A DNA stretch of 64,000 nucleotides, from assembly GCA_012862575.1 (NCBI GenBank), contig BLSF01000004.1, positions 868,001 to 932,000 of the forward strand, read 5' to 3'. Source of the DNA: Parietichytrium sp. I65-24A (Eukaryota > Sar > Bigyra > Thraustochytrida > Thraustochytriidae). Under the pieces are notes generated by a model. It was not told where the DNA came from and did not search any database. It saw only the letters and a program-made list of their open reading frames with translations. The position numbers were made by a program, and so were the translations under genes. Of this stretch, positions 44,237-55,225 are shown one piece after another. Numbering within the stretch: position 1 is the first letter of the stretch; each line of letters opens with the position of its first letter.

Positions 44237-45201
44237 CTCACCACGCAAGCCACGCAAGCCACGCTACTACTATGGCTATTCGCACACCACTACTCGCGTT
44301 TAGTAATAGCTATCTAGATACTAAAGGGGTACTACTAGCAAGTATGCACTGGTACGTTTAGAAGTGTAGTACGTACACACTGTCAATGACATTTTTTTTG
44401 TCATGAAAAAAAATGAAAAATAAGAAAGTTTTCTTCCAAGTTAACGTACCTAAATGTGAATCCAGATGGGCTGTGAACACACAATCATACCTTCAATCCA
44501 CGCGCCAGCGAGCCTTGAGCCTGAGGGCACCAACACTTCTTTGGTTAAGTTAAAAGCCGGTGAAGATTTAAGAAACTTTTGAAATGTTTTGTTATTAAAC
44601 CCTTAGCTCACGAGTCTCACTGCCTCACTATACCTCACTGTCACAAGGAAGGACTGAGATCTGAGCTTTACGTCAGTCCACTCTTCATATAACTTCATGT
44701 CCGGACTTGAGCATCCATGGCTGACAGCACTGACAGCCTTGCAACGGAGAGAGCTGACAGTCAATGAGTTTCCAGTCTTGAGGAAGGGGGCCAAGGACTA
44801 ATGAACCCTCAACCTTGATTGGAAAATTTTATTCTGTCGACTCTTTTCTCGTCCACTTGCTGCAACCTTGATCGCAAAACGTTCGAACGCCGCGAGCCTC
44901 TGTAACGGTACGACAAAGAAGCTGCAACTATGACTGAATGACTGCGCTGTTCGTCAAAACGCCAACCTCAATCTGTTTGACTTAGTCACCGCGGAAACAC
45001 GAGGAAAGCCGTGTTTCCAGGCTTAGTGTGCGAGACTAGTACAAGTTGCAAAGGTGCAACGTGACAAATAAATTCGTCCAACTGCACAGTGATTGTGCAA
45101 ACCCGGAGTCATCGGCAGCAGGGTCAGTGAGTGCCAACTGTAAATTCTTCTACAATGCCCGGCGCTGTTAATATTTCTTTTAATGTCCAGCTAACATTCG
45201 A
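44237..45201. other. Intergenic, no gene seen
   Basis: 965 bases between two plus-strand genes. It contains GCAAGCCAC repeats right after the stop (about 44245-44264), two CACTGTCA motifs (44378-44385 and 44636-44643) and T/A-rich stretches near 44390-44420. Confidence 0.5.
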
Positions 45202-46956
45202 ATGGCCCATTGCGACTCGACTCGACTTCTCAGAGTCAGCCTTTTCACCAAAACCCTTTTCGAACCGGTTTCAACACGCCATACCACTCCCGCAGCGCTA
45301 CGCTACAACATTGCTTTTGGCAGCCCCTGCGCACCTGGTCTCAAGATGTCTCTCGAGAAGAGAATCGCCGTTGTCGTTGGCGGCACAGGCATGGCAGCTT
45401 GCGGTAAGTTTTGGGACGTAGTTTGGAACGCCGCAAGCCCGTCCTTCGTGATCTTACCTTATTAACATGATGACGTGACTTCAAAGAGCTTGCACCGCAT
45501 TTGTTAAACGATTTTAAAGGCTCGCATGCGTTTGACAAGGTTGGCGTTATTGCATTGGGTGTGTCTGAGGACACTTTTGCCGGTCTCAGCAAGAGACGAG
45601 TCATTCCGCTGTCGAGCGCAAATCTCAACGATCCTGGCAGCATTGCTGCAGCATTTATTCAGGCAGAGATGGAGAGAGTAACCCACGTTTTCTGGTTCGT
45701 GGATGCAAACAGGCCCCCAAAATTGGCGAACGCAGTGACTATGCGAAAAATGCTCGGCGTAGCGGATAATCTGCGCTCCGCGATCAAACCGATACTGAAG
45801 TACTCCCCGACACTACTGAAAAACAAGATGTATGGGGCTCTTTCCTACGTTGCAGGAAGCGGATCTCAACCGAGGAATATTCAGTGGCTCTCGAATATGT
45901 TTGAGGCTTTGGATCAAGTACATGCGCCTCTGGAGAATTTCACGCTTGGAACAGGAGGGAAGCATTACGGCATGCACTTGGTAAGTCGCGTCAAAAAACA
46001 GACGTCCAAGAAATGGCAGTTCCACTTTTCACTGACAAGCCCATTTATCAGGGCCCCTCTCTCTTCGATGGTTACGAGACTCCATTTGAGGAAGACAAAC
46101 ACAGAGGCCCAGGGCCGCTCAGTTATTTCGAGATGCAGTCTTTTGTAGAGAAAGCTGCTCTTGACAGAGGATTCTCTTGGAATGTGGTCAGACCAACATT
46201 CATCATCGGGAATAGTTTGGAGCGGGTTAGCACGACGCAAAGCTTCGGTCTCGTCCTAGGTGTGTACGCTCAGATTTTGAAGGCTCAGGGCAAACCTCTC
46301 ACCTTTCCTGGAAATGAAGGAAGTTGGACATGTAAAATTCAAATGTCAACGTCGAAAAAAATTGCACAAGTAGCTGCCTGGGCGTCGACCGCATCCTCAA
46401 GCGGGCTTGAGGCTAGCAATGGTGATGACAACCCTGCTTCCGAGAGCGAAATACAGAACCAAGCATTCAACGTTGTGTCCTGCGAAGAATTTTCCTGGGC
46501 GGAGGTGTGGCCTGATCTCGCTGCATATTTCGGAATGAAAGTGGAAGGGCCGCAAGGATTTGGGGGTGTGGACTCACTGACACAATTAGGCGGCGACAAA
46601 GTGGCACGTGCAGTTTGGGAGACACTCAAAAACGATTTCGACTTGAGGGAAAATTCGTTTGAGCAGGTGTTCAACGCCGATTTCTTTGACAAGTCATTTT
46701 CTGCAACATGTGAGTTGTTTAATTCTGAGTTGGGAGTTCCGAAAATTTTCTTCTTTGTCGAGATTGCTGACACACCTTTCATATACTGTTGATTTGATTT
46801 GCAGGGGACTCCCAATTTTCCACCCAAAAACTTAAAAATGCCGGGTATCCGTCCGAACAAGTCGTTGAGTATGACAGTCCACAGCAACTGCTCACGGAAT
46901 TCTTCGACAAACTTTCTAGTGAGCGTTTGCTCCCGCCTGCGTTGTCTAATAGCTAG
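45202..46956 (+). CDS. PRISE-type short-chain reductase (progesterone 5-beta-reductase/iridoid synthase-like)
   Basis: NADPH-dependent enone reductase family of the extended SDR class. Four exons: to 45403, 45487-45980, 46052-46709 and 46805-46956; introns 83, 71 and 95 bases. Two in-frame ATGs exist. From 45346 the product is 453 residues, starting MSLEKRIAVVVGGTGMAAC (nucleotide-binding GGTGMA). From 45202 a 48-residue Arg/Ser/Thr-rich leader is added that could be an organelle presequence; the span given uses this longer form. Family landmarks: FTLGTGGKHYG, WNVVRPTFIIGNS, PLTFPGNEGSW, then NQAFNVVSCEEFSWAEVWPDLAAYFGM. A Ser/Asn-rich insert (about 345-360 of the short form) is unusual. The plant Tyr region is replaced by a YFEMQSF segment, so catalysis should be checked. 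Substrate unknown; the plant steroid or iridoid names need not apply. Confidence 0.85.
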
Positions 46957-47975
46957 TATCTGGTGAAGAGGAAGTATTTCTGTATTCGTATCTTTCAATC
47001 AATGAGGCTATAAATCAAGAGAAAAAAGGACCTCCTCCCCACGAATTTTAACTTGATGCTCGGTTATCAAATTGTCAGCTTTCAGCATTGAAAAACATAT
47101 AGAACATAAAGAAAAGTGCGAGCTTCACTGCTTTTATGGTTCCGACTTCTCAAAGCTCTCCGAAGCCATTCTTGACAGAGCATTGAGATCGCGGTGAAAA
47201 TTACAGTGTTCACCAAACCCGTGTTACCTTTTCCTAAGGCCGGCCTCGCACTTCCGACTCGATACTGCCCAAACGCATTACACCTCAGTGCACGCAAGGT
47301 CCACAGTGTGAAGATCCCAGCGGCAGTCGACTCACAGTCTGTCGTAGCTCTCTGTCAGAGTTTACATTTTCAGTCAATTCACAGACGAAAGTTTTTAAGT
47401 CATGGCTGGCTATAAGATTACTGAGCACTGGCACTCGCCAAGCTCACAACTCAAACTCACAGTCAGCTCAAGTCAAGCTCGCAGTCAGCTCAGGTTCCTG
47501 TTCAGGTTCCGGTTCGGTTCAAGGCTAAGCCCGAATCTCAGAAGTTCGCAACGGTTAGTAGGACTCTGCTATCTGCTATCATAGTAGCGAGGAAGAGCCA
47601 TGGTATGCCATGGTCATGCTTGTCATGCTCACAATCATCCTAATCATCCTACCTAGCCCTGTGCTAGTCAGTGTACATGCATGTATACGCCGGCCTTTTA
47701 TGAGTATATATACTGTCAACGGTAGCCAACTTGACCACGAGGGATTGACTGTCTGCAAGTTGGAAGGCACCGAAGCCTGAGACCCGACTCGGAGGCACGA
47801 AGACCCGCGTGCAACCAAGGGAAAGAGGCACGCCACAAGAGCAATTGACGGGCTCTAGAAAGGCAGCGAAACGTGTGGCAGCTAGAACTTGACTCTAGCC
47901 AGGAGCGGGGGGTGAAGTTCCGTCCGCATTGACTCTAAAAGTGGTTGTCCTTGCTGAACGCTCATAGTTCGACGA
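46957..47975. other. Intergenic, no gene seen
   Basis: 1 kb between the PRISE reductase and the giant PA14 gene. It contains CAGGTTCCGGTTC-type and CTCACAGTCAGCTCAAG-type short repeats (47440-47520) and a TATATA stretch near 47705, too far from the ATG to call a TATA box with confidence. Confidence 0.5.
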
Positions 47976-50900
47976 ATGAGACGAAAACGTTCATTCGCGG
48001 CGATAAGTGTGGCAGTCACTACAGCATGCTGCTTGCCATGGATCGCACATGCCTATCGCCTCGATGCAGTTGCGCATGTTTACTCTGCCTTGCCTCCACA
48101 CTCTGGAGTTCGCGGTGAAGGTGGTGAGTCAGAGACCCGAAACATTGACTTCGAGCCGAACGAGAGCGGCTTTGTTGGAAATTATGGAGACGGCAAAACT
48201 CCACAGAGGACTCGCCTCAACGAGGGGGGGCAAAAACGGTCCAAGGGTATCCACAGTGTCTTCTCACCTGGCGTCAAATACGACGCTGACAATATTACTC
48301 TCTCTTTTTACCCGGGGATGGAAAGGACGAACCAAGTTCTTCGCTTCGAGCTGGAAGGTGTTGCGCCGCGGCAGGTTTGCCCTCGCATGGTGGGCCCTGC
48401 AGCAGATGAGGCTTACTATTGCATTGATGATCAGCATGGGTTTTGCGACAGACGCTCTGGAATGTGCCACTGTTTCGATGGCTATGTCGGAGAGGACTGC
48501 GGAAAATGTGACGCGCATCATACCATGCGCGGCGGGCTTTGTGTGCCAAAGCTCCTCTGCCCTGCAGACTGCTCTGGCGCAGGCACCTGCGATTTTAGTA
48601 CTGGTACTTGTACATGTATGGAGCATCGAATCGGAGACGACTGTTCAACGCCTATATGTGCGGCAATAGATCCAAACTGCGAGAGCTGTACTGAAGACAG
48701 CGCTTCTTGTTTGCATTGCAGGAGGGGATATTACACGAGTTCAGAAACAGGAAAATGCGTTCATTGCTCTTCACATGATCCGCGCTGCTATGATTGCAGC
48801 GAGTCTAAGTGCCTCGCTTGCGCGGATGGCTTGCTCAATTCGGTACAGCGATCTGGGCGAAGAAAAGTTGATGCCTCTCTCCCAGTGGAAGATTTGCGGA
48901 GAGAGAACTTTCGACCCTTTGACTTTGGGGTCCAAGACCCCGATTATTTCAGTCGTGCAGAAGGTTATTATTTGGCCGAGGAAGGCTCTAACCTTGCCCT
49001 CCAATCCGTGGAGTGCACCCAACTTGAAAACGCTTCGTGGGCATGCACACAACTCGAGGAGTCGCACGTCATATGTGGGCATCATGGAGCAATTCAATTT
49101 GTCTCGCCGTCCTACAGCGCCCCAGAGTCAGGGCGCTACGTTGTGGTGGGAGTTGAGCGAACAGGAGGCGGGTTTGGGGAAGCCCAGGTAAGCTACAGAC
49201 TTCAGCACATCACAACGGATTCCTCCGATGTATCGTCAATCCCGAAATACACCTCTCGCCGCACGCTCACCTTTCTTCCTGGTGTGGTGAGATTGTATTT
49301 CTCACTCCCCATTCACGATGACAACACACTAGAAGGGGATGAAGAATTTGATTTGGAGCTGTACGATGCCCATCTCCCTTCCTCGGGCATGTCACTTCAA
49401 CTTGGTGAACGAAAAATAACAAGAGTTAGAATTGTTGATGATGACTTTTGGGTCGCGTCTGAAACCGCAAGCTTTCTAGACGGTAATTTCCTGGAGATGG
49501 AGTCCGGAACGGAATTTCACTTTAATGTGTATTTGAAAACCAGCACAGGACTGAATGCCACGAATGTGGAAGACTTGGGTCATAAGGTTATCGCTGTCCC
49601 TTCGTACCAGCAAAGTCAGTCAAACTCTCTCATTCTGGCTGAGCTATCAAACGGAGTTTCTGTTTGCGCTTACGATTCGAGCACCTCAAGTGCCGAATGC
49701 ATCCTTTCTATCCGCGCTGCAAAAGCAGCAAGATATGTCCATGTTGCATTTGCCAGGCCTGGTGGCCTACGGGCCAGCATATTCGACGGAGTGTATGATC
49801 TGGATGAGAGAGAATCGATTCAAACCAGCTCTAACCTTATTCTTTCCCGAATGGACAGTGAAATCGACTTCATTTGGGGGGTTGGCGAAGTGGTGGAAGG
49901 ATTCAAAGATATGGTGTCTATTCGTTGGGAAGGAGCGTTAAATTTCAGCGGGTTGGGAACCCAAGCAGTCACTTTCAAGATCCTGGCGGATGACAATGCG
50001 CGCCTATATATCGATGGAAATCTTGTTATTGATCACTGGTCATCTCGTCCGTTAGGCAGTGGAGCAATGGCAACCCTTGAATTAAAGGAGGGTCACATGT
50101 ACAGCATAGTCCTGGATTACCGGGAGGTGATTGGTACAGCGCACCTGAAGCTTCTCTGGAATGCCACCGGTGAAGATTTCGTTCTTGTCGACCCTCAGTA
50201 TCTCATGGTAATAGACCCGCTGGCAGAATCACCTGCGGAAGGGTTCGCGTATCCTGCGACTGCATCGCCGCCACACTCATTTCTCAGCGGAGAGTGTCTT
50301 TCGCAAGCCGTCGCGGGATCCTCTTGTGAGTTGTTCTTTCACATCAGAGATGAGTTTGGAAACTGTAATCCAGAGACTCCGGTGGAGGAGTCGATGTTCC
50401 AATTCGAGCTTGCTGAAGCTGGTACAGAGCTGGACTTGCACAACACGGTACCTTCATGGATCTCGGAACTTGCACCATTGGACGCATCCATGTGCGCTTA
50501 CAGAGCAACCGTTGTTCCTCAAAGCGCTGGCGTACAGAACGTAACGGTGCTTTTGGACGGTGCGATAGTCGGCAGAACGGACTTTATGATGCCGGTTTCC
50601 CCAGGCGCTCCCTCCGGATCGCTTTCTGAGATAGAAGGCGATGGCCAGGATGTCCTCCTCAATCACTCGGTTGGCGTTGACTACAGTGTACAAATGCTAT
50701 TGAGGGACAATTTTGGGAATGTTGTCGCAGGCCGAAGTTATGAAGACGACATCCTCGTTATGTTGACCCAGGCTGAGTTCCCATATCGGGTTGTTGAAGC
50801 CGCGGTGACCGCGGGGGAGACTAATGGGCGGTACAACTTCACCTTTGCAATTCACCACGCAGGCGAGTACAAACAAGACTTTAGTATAGGCTGTCGAAGT

Positions 50901-53900
50901 AGAAACGCGGGTGAGATACCTGCCCCATGCGCGGCAGTCGGAGTTGGAACACAATTTTTGTATTTTAGTGCAGAAGAAGTCAGTGCAGCGGATACATTCG
51001 CGTCCGGCGGAGGGATCTCTGCTGCTACGTCGGGAGTATTGGCCACGTTCCAGGTGCACGCACGTGATCTGTACGGGAATGTTGTTCCAAACCCTTCGTC
51101 GACAACGACTTTTGCTACCAAGCTGGTGTACTCCGATGGGTATGAAGAGGATTTTGGATCCAACTGCGACTTCGTCGGGGACGGAAACTTTAATTGTACA
51201 TACACGCCGCAAAGAGCGAGTTCGACCGCTCTGCAACAAGCAATCTTGAAGGTCACCCACGTTGAGTCTGACACTCAGATTTTTTCCGGTCTAGCCTTTG
51301 TAGTGTCGGTGTCAGATGGGACCTGCCATGCTTTGCAGTCCGCGGCGTTTGGTCCTGGAATTTATGAAGGGGTTGCTGGCGAGAAAACCGAATTTTTTCT
51401 CCAAGTCCGGGATTACGCCGGCAACAATCGCACCAAAGAATGCGAGGAGCCGTTTGAAATAGAACTTGACGAGACTGCGTCGCTCGTTGCGATCGACTAC
51501 GTGGACGAAGGCGTTTATCGCGTTCAGTATAATTGCACAACGGCAGGTTTGCTGGAAATCGCTGCCTACATAAATGGTGAACCCATTCTAAACTCTCCAC
51601 TTTCGCCTGTATTTGCCCCTGCTGCGGCAGACTTTAAGGAGTCAATTGCGTATGGGCAAGGCTTGACTTTTGGCGTAACAGGAGAGATGCAGGAGATACT
51701 TGTGCAGGGCGTAGACAAATTTGGAAATAACATTACAAGCGATCAGACCGCGTACATGCGCTTGAAAGCAGAAGCCCATGGCAGCACACCATTGTTTGAC
51801 TTCGTGTTAAGCTCAACTGGCGAAGGCCTTTACGACGCTTCGTTGGCCCCAACTTTGGCGGGGACATTGCACGTGGAGATTCTCTTGGCTGTTCCGGGCG
51901 GACTTGATGCGAACTATTACCGCACTGCCCACCTAGAAGAAGATGCAATTGAATTACAGACCGTTGAATCTGGGTTGAGATTTACTTGGAGCACTAGCGA
52001 ACAGTTCTTGTCAGAGGCAATCGGGTGGAGCGCCCAGTTCGTGGGTCTATTGCAAATTCCTCTCAGCACACATGAAGAAGAAGATAGCAAAGTAAATGTG
52101 CGGATTCGATTACGAATCGCTGGCGGGGGTTGCCGTCTCTGGTTTGGAGACACTTTGATCCTTGACGTATGGCCGTATCACTCCGAGAGCAACTGGATAG
52201 AATTTACCCCTGGCGATGGAGATTACAGTCCCGGTGAAATGCTGCCATTTCGGCTGGACTTCTCAAGGTCCATGGTCGACAACCTTGCGACAATAGAATT
52301 CGAGTGGAGTATCACCCCCAAGACGACTGATATTAAATCGACGCAAAGTTTCAGAGCAATACCGGATTCTGCGTTTTATCGTTGGCGCACAATAGCCACA
52401 AGCGAAGCTGCAATTCTTCCGAGCGTCACTGCGCCATGGAGATCGCAAGTCATCGAGATCGTCGCAGACAAAGATTTTGAGTCCGGCTCCGAGACCGTGT
52501 TAACTGTGCAAATGCGGGACTTATTTGGGAACGCACAAACCCACTCATATGATCGAGTACTTGCAGTGGGCTGGAGCGTTGAGCAGCATCGATATCCTGG
52601 AGATATTGAGGCTCTAGCCGGTGTCATTGAAGTTGTTGCTGAAGTACAAAGTGGAGTAGGGGTTTTAAGAATCACACCTACTCTGGCAGGGAAATTTCTC
52701 CTCTACATTGCAGTAAATTCGTCGGAGACGCATGAGGTGCTCGACGAAGGGGATCTCCTCCAAGACCTTTACGAGAATGGGGTCGAGGGTAGCCCTTTTG
52801 TGATTCAGATTCGCCCTGGACCAGTCTCGAACAGCTCAAGTTACCTGTACGGAGAACATGTGACGGCCACCATTGCTGGAGTCCCAAGTCACTTTTATGT
52901 GCAGTGTCGTGACGCTGCTGAAAACAAGCGAGATGACGGTGGGGATGTGATTTCTATTACTTGGACACGGGGGAGCGACGATTCTACCCCGATCCTTGTG
53001 GAGCAATCGCTCACTTACATCGGCGAAGGTCTATATCGCGTCGACTACAAATCGCTGGAGGCAGGGGTCCTCTCAAGTCAAATAATCTTAGCTGGATATC
53101 AGTTCTTGACAGCAGAGATCGAAGTTTGGCCCAGCGAAGCATTTGGCCCGCAGTCTTCTGTGAGAGTGCAAACTGTCGATGACTCTGTGGCGACCATTCT
53201 TTTACAAGCCATAGATGAATATGGAAACGACCTTCGATACGGTGGCAATGATTTTTATCTAAAACTCCGCGTCCCCGACGTGTTTACTCGGCAGAACACT
53301 GGTGGGCTGGCCAGCTCACTGAGCCCTCCCGAACTTGATCGATACGAATTTGCTGCGCCTTGGAGCGACGCAATACGAGACATGAAAGATTTTGGAAATG
53401 GCACGTACTCTGCAACCGTGGAGCTTCCCTATGGAGCGGCCAATGAGGCTTTCCTTTTGGAAGTATACCTTGGCAATAACTGGATGACACCAAATGCTAA
53501 AGTCTGTTCACCGCAATGGCAGAGCGTATGCGCAGAAGCGGCGACCGGAGGAGACGGTGTCGGGATGGGATTGACTGGGGAGTTTTTCGCTCATGAGAAC
53601 GGGCCGATGACTGATGTCCCGCCTTATAAAGTAAATTTGGTACAGCCCGCCGAGTTGAGTGCTGGGAACGGCGCAACTTCTGGTCGCTATGTGGAGGGGG
53701 AACTGCTTGCAGCTTCAGCTCGCTGGAGTGGTTATTTTAAAACTGAAAGAACCGGAAACTATTCGTTTTGGGCTGCTTGCGAGAATAGCGATTCGCAGCC
53801 AACTTTGAGGGTGGAGGGAAATGACGTAAACGCATCAGGGGGCTCCATTTTTCTTAGGGGAAATCGTCTTTACGGAATTGTGATCGAATCGGCAAGTAGT

Positions 53901-54272
53901 CAGACAAAGTTCCCTGATGATAGTCTACTGGAGTTAAAATGGCAAGTGTTCGAAGGAGCGAGCCCAGACTTCACAGAGGCTCTACCCGGAACAATCTCTG
54001 TGAGATCATTTTCTAAGGTTGCCCGGTCCTCGCACGACCTTACGTTGTTTATATCTCAGGGAACTGAGCTTTACGTGCAAGGGGAAGTCCTGACTGTGCA
54101 GCACTACGATCCGATCAGATTCACGATTGTTTTTGAGGAGTCTTACACTGGACACACAAATGTGACTGCCAGTGCGCTTCGTCACCCCATGGTGTCTCTT
54201 ATCCCAGTAGAGAATCTCTTTTTTGCAAAAAGTGAGATAGACGGCTCTCCAATTGTCTTGGAAGCCGAATGA
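47976..54272 (+). CDS. Giant secreted PA14 / Calx-beta / EGF / filamin-like repeat protein
   Basis: 2098 residues in one frame. Signal peptide about 1-26 (AISVAVTTACCLPWIAHA). A Cys-rich EGF and furin-like region follows (about 134-288, with GFCDRRSGMCHCFDGYVGEDC). A Calx-beta domain comes next (about 381-491, ending in a DNTLEGDEEFDLELYD calcium-site motif). Then a PA14 domain (about 605-746, FKILADDNARLYIDGNLVID), about five filamin-type Ig repeats (about 750-1300, each with a RDxFGN-like signature: RDEFGN, RDNFGN, RDLYGN, RDYAGN, VDKFGN), a second PA14 (about 1308-1448), further filamin-type repeats (RDLFGN, IDEYGN) and a third PA14 (about 1863-2004). No C-terminal membrane segment or GPI signal is obvious, so it is probably released or wall-bound. 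PA14 domains often bind carbohydrate, so adhesion is the inferred role. Confidence 0.9.
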   Translation: MRRKRSFAAISVAVTTACCLPWIAHAYRLDAVAHVYSALPPHSGVRGEGGESETRNIDFEPNESGFVGNYGDGKTPQRTRLNEGGQKRSKGIHSVFSPGVKYDADNITLSFYPGMERTNQVLRFELEGVAPRQVCPRMVGPAADEAYYCIDDQHGFCDRRSGMCHCFDGYVGEDCGKCDAHHTMRGGLCVPKLLCPADCSGAGTCDFSTGTCTCMEHRIGDDCSTPICAAIDPNCESCTEDSASCLHCRRGYYTSSETGKCVHCSSHDPRCYDCSESKCLACADGLLNSVQRSGRRKVDASLPVEDLRRENFRPFDFGVQDPDYFSRAEGYYLAEEGSNLALQSVECTQLENASWACTQLEESHVICGHHGAIQFVSPSYSAPESGRYVVVGVERTGGGFGEAQVSYRLQHITTDSSDVSSIPKYTSRRTLTFLPGVVRLYFSLPIHDDNTLEGDEEFDLELYDAHLPSSGMSLQLGERKITRVRIVDDDFWVASETASFLDGNFLEMESGTEFHFNVYLKTSTGLNATNVEDLGHKVIAVPSYQQSQSNSLILAELSNGVSVCAYDSSTSSAECILSIRAAKAARYVHVAFARPGGLRASIFDGVYDLDERESIQTSSNLILSRMDSEIDFIWGVGEVVEGFKDMVSIRWEGALNFSGLGTQAVTFKILADDNARLYIDGNLVIDHWSSRPLGSGAMATLELKEGHMYSIVLDYREVIGTAHLKLLWNATGEDFVLVDPQYLMVIDPLAESPAEGFAYPATASPPHSFLSGECLSQAVAGSSCELFFHIRDEFGNCNPETPVEESMFQFELAEAGTELDLHNTVPSWISELAPLDASMCAYRATVVPQSAGVQNVTVLLDGAIVGRTDFMMPVSPGAPSGSLSEIEGDGQDVLLNHSVGVDYSVQMLLRDNFGNVVAGRSYEDDILVMLTQAEFPYRVVEAAVTAGETNGRYNFTFAIHHAGEYKQDFSIGCRSRNAGEIPAPCAAVGVGTQFLYFSAEEVSAADTFASGGGISAATSGVLATFQVHARDLYGNVVPNPSSTTTFATKLVYSDGYEEDFGSNCDFVGDGNFNCTYTPQRASSTALQQAILKVTHVESDTQIFSGLAFVVSVSDGTCHALQSAAFGPGIYEGVAGEKTEFFLQVRDYAGNNRTKECEEPFEIELDETASLVAIDYVDEGVYRVQYNCTTAGLLEIAAYINGEPILNSPLSPVFAPAAADFKESIAYGQGLTFGVTGEMQEILVQGVDKFGNNITSDQTAYMRLKAEAHGSTPLFDFVLSSTGEGLYDASLAPTLAGTLHVEILLAVPGGLDANYYRTAHLEEDAIELQTVESGLRFTWSTSEQFLSEAIGWSAQFVGLLQIPLSTHEEEDSKVNVRIRLRIAGGGCRLWFGDTLILDVWPYHSESNWIEFTPGDGDYSPGEMLPFRLDFSRSMVDNLATIEFEWSITPKTTDIKSTQSFRAIPDSAFYRWRTIATSEAAILPSVTAPWRSQVIEIVADKDFESGSETVLTVQMRDLFGNAQTHSYDRVLAVGWSVEQHRYPGDIEALAGVIEVVAEVQSGVGVLRITPTLAGKFLLYIAVNSSETHEVLDEGDLLQDLYENGVEGSPFVIQIRPGPVSNSSSYLYGEHVTATIAGVPSHFYVQCRDAAENKRDDGGDVISITWTRGSDDSTPILVEQSLTYIGEGLYRVDYKSLEAGVLSSQIILAGYQFLTAEIEVWPSEAFGPQSSVRVQTVDDSVATILLQAIDEYGNDLRYGGNDFYLKLRVPDVFTRQNTGGLASSLSPPELDRYEFAAPWSDAIRDMKDFGNGTYSATVELPYGAANEAFLLEVYLGNNWMTPNAKVCSPQWQSVCAEAATGGDGVGMGLTGEFFAHENGPMTDVPPYKVNLVQPAELSAGNGATSGRYVEGELLAASARWSGYFKTERTGNYSFWAACENSDSQPTLRVEGNDVNASGGSIFLRGNRLYGIVIESASSQTKFPDDSLLELKWQVFEGASPDFTEALPGTISVRSFSKVARSSHDLTLFISQGTELYVQGEVLTVQHYDPIRFTIVFEESYTGHTNVTASALRHPMVSLIPVENLFFAKSEIDGSPIVLEAE

Positions 54273-55225
54273 GAGAAGCTAAATTGAAAGAACTAAAATG
54301 TCCCTCGAGCCTGCTTCACTGGTCTTGGCCTAGTAGCCATCGTCTTACATGGTAACATCATGCCCGTGCCCTTTCAACTGGAAATGTTTTCTCCGTCGCT
54401 TCTAGAGCTACTGGAGACATGAGAGACTTGTGGAGCGAGGTTCCTGCCTAGGACTTTGTGGTAGAAGGAAACATTTGTTACGCTCTGTAGAATAGACAGC
54501 GAATATTCAAAGTATGATCAAGATGAGACAAGCTCATTTCTGATGTTTGCTTGTAGATGCAGACGTCTTTCTCTAAAAAGGTGCGTTGAAGAGCAGTATT
54601 TCGAAGTTCAAGGTTCGAGCAACTAGCTGGTGACGCCAGCGACAAATTCGTGACGTGAACCTTGAGGAATTAAGGTTTTCCATGGGTTAATTGCTGTGGC
54701 GCCATAGTGATAGAGCTCTCTTTAGTTCTTTCTTTAAGTTGACAGAGAATTAGGCTTAGTCTGTCAATGATAACACTAGTAGGACCAAGGGGTAGCTTGG
54801 TGGCAGAGCTCATAGCTGCATAGCTGAGCTTTGCAGGCAGGAGTCACGCTGCCCCCTCCGTTTCACTACGCTGCGACCATCTGTCCATCTGACACTTCTG
54901 ACACCACCAGAACAGGTAGACCGAGATAGGAAGTGCCTATCAGCTGGGAGTAGGAGCAATTAGCCATAATTAGCCCTAGACCGCGAGCGGGCCGTGTGGA
55001 CGGGCAGGGCATCGTGCGTAGGGCAGGCAGCCTTCTTTTGTTTTTGTCTCCCTCCAGCTCTTGCGACTTGGAGCTCCGAGCTGGTAGAATAGGAAGTAGG
55101 AAGGAGGCGAGCACCGCACCAGCGCAGCACAGGACAGGGCAGAGCAGACTGACCGGGTTTCACTGGGGATATCGAGGAGCAGGGTTGAGGAGGAGAGTGG
55201 TCCTGCTGTTCTCGTGCCTAGGAGG
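54273..55225. other. Intergenic, no gene seen
   Basis: 953 bases between the giant secreted protein and bL19m. It contains an inverted repeat AGCTCA...TGAGCT (54807-54830). No RNA or protein gene supported. Confidence 0.5.

Noticed and set aside
54786-54858. tRNA-like stretch: TAGCTTGGTGGCAGAGC resembles an A box
   Set aside because: No B box (GGTTCGANNCC) follows, the anticodon arm does not pair, and the acceptor stem only forms in a register that breaks the D arm.
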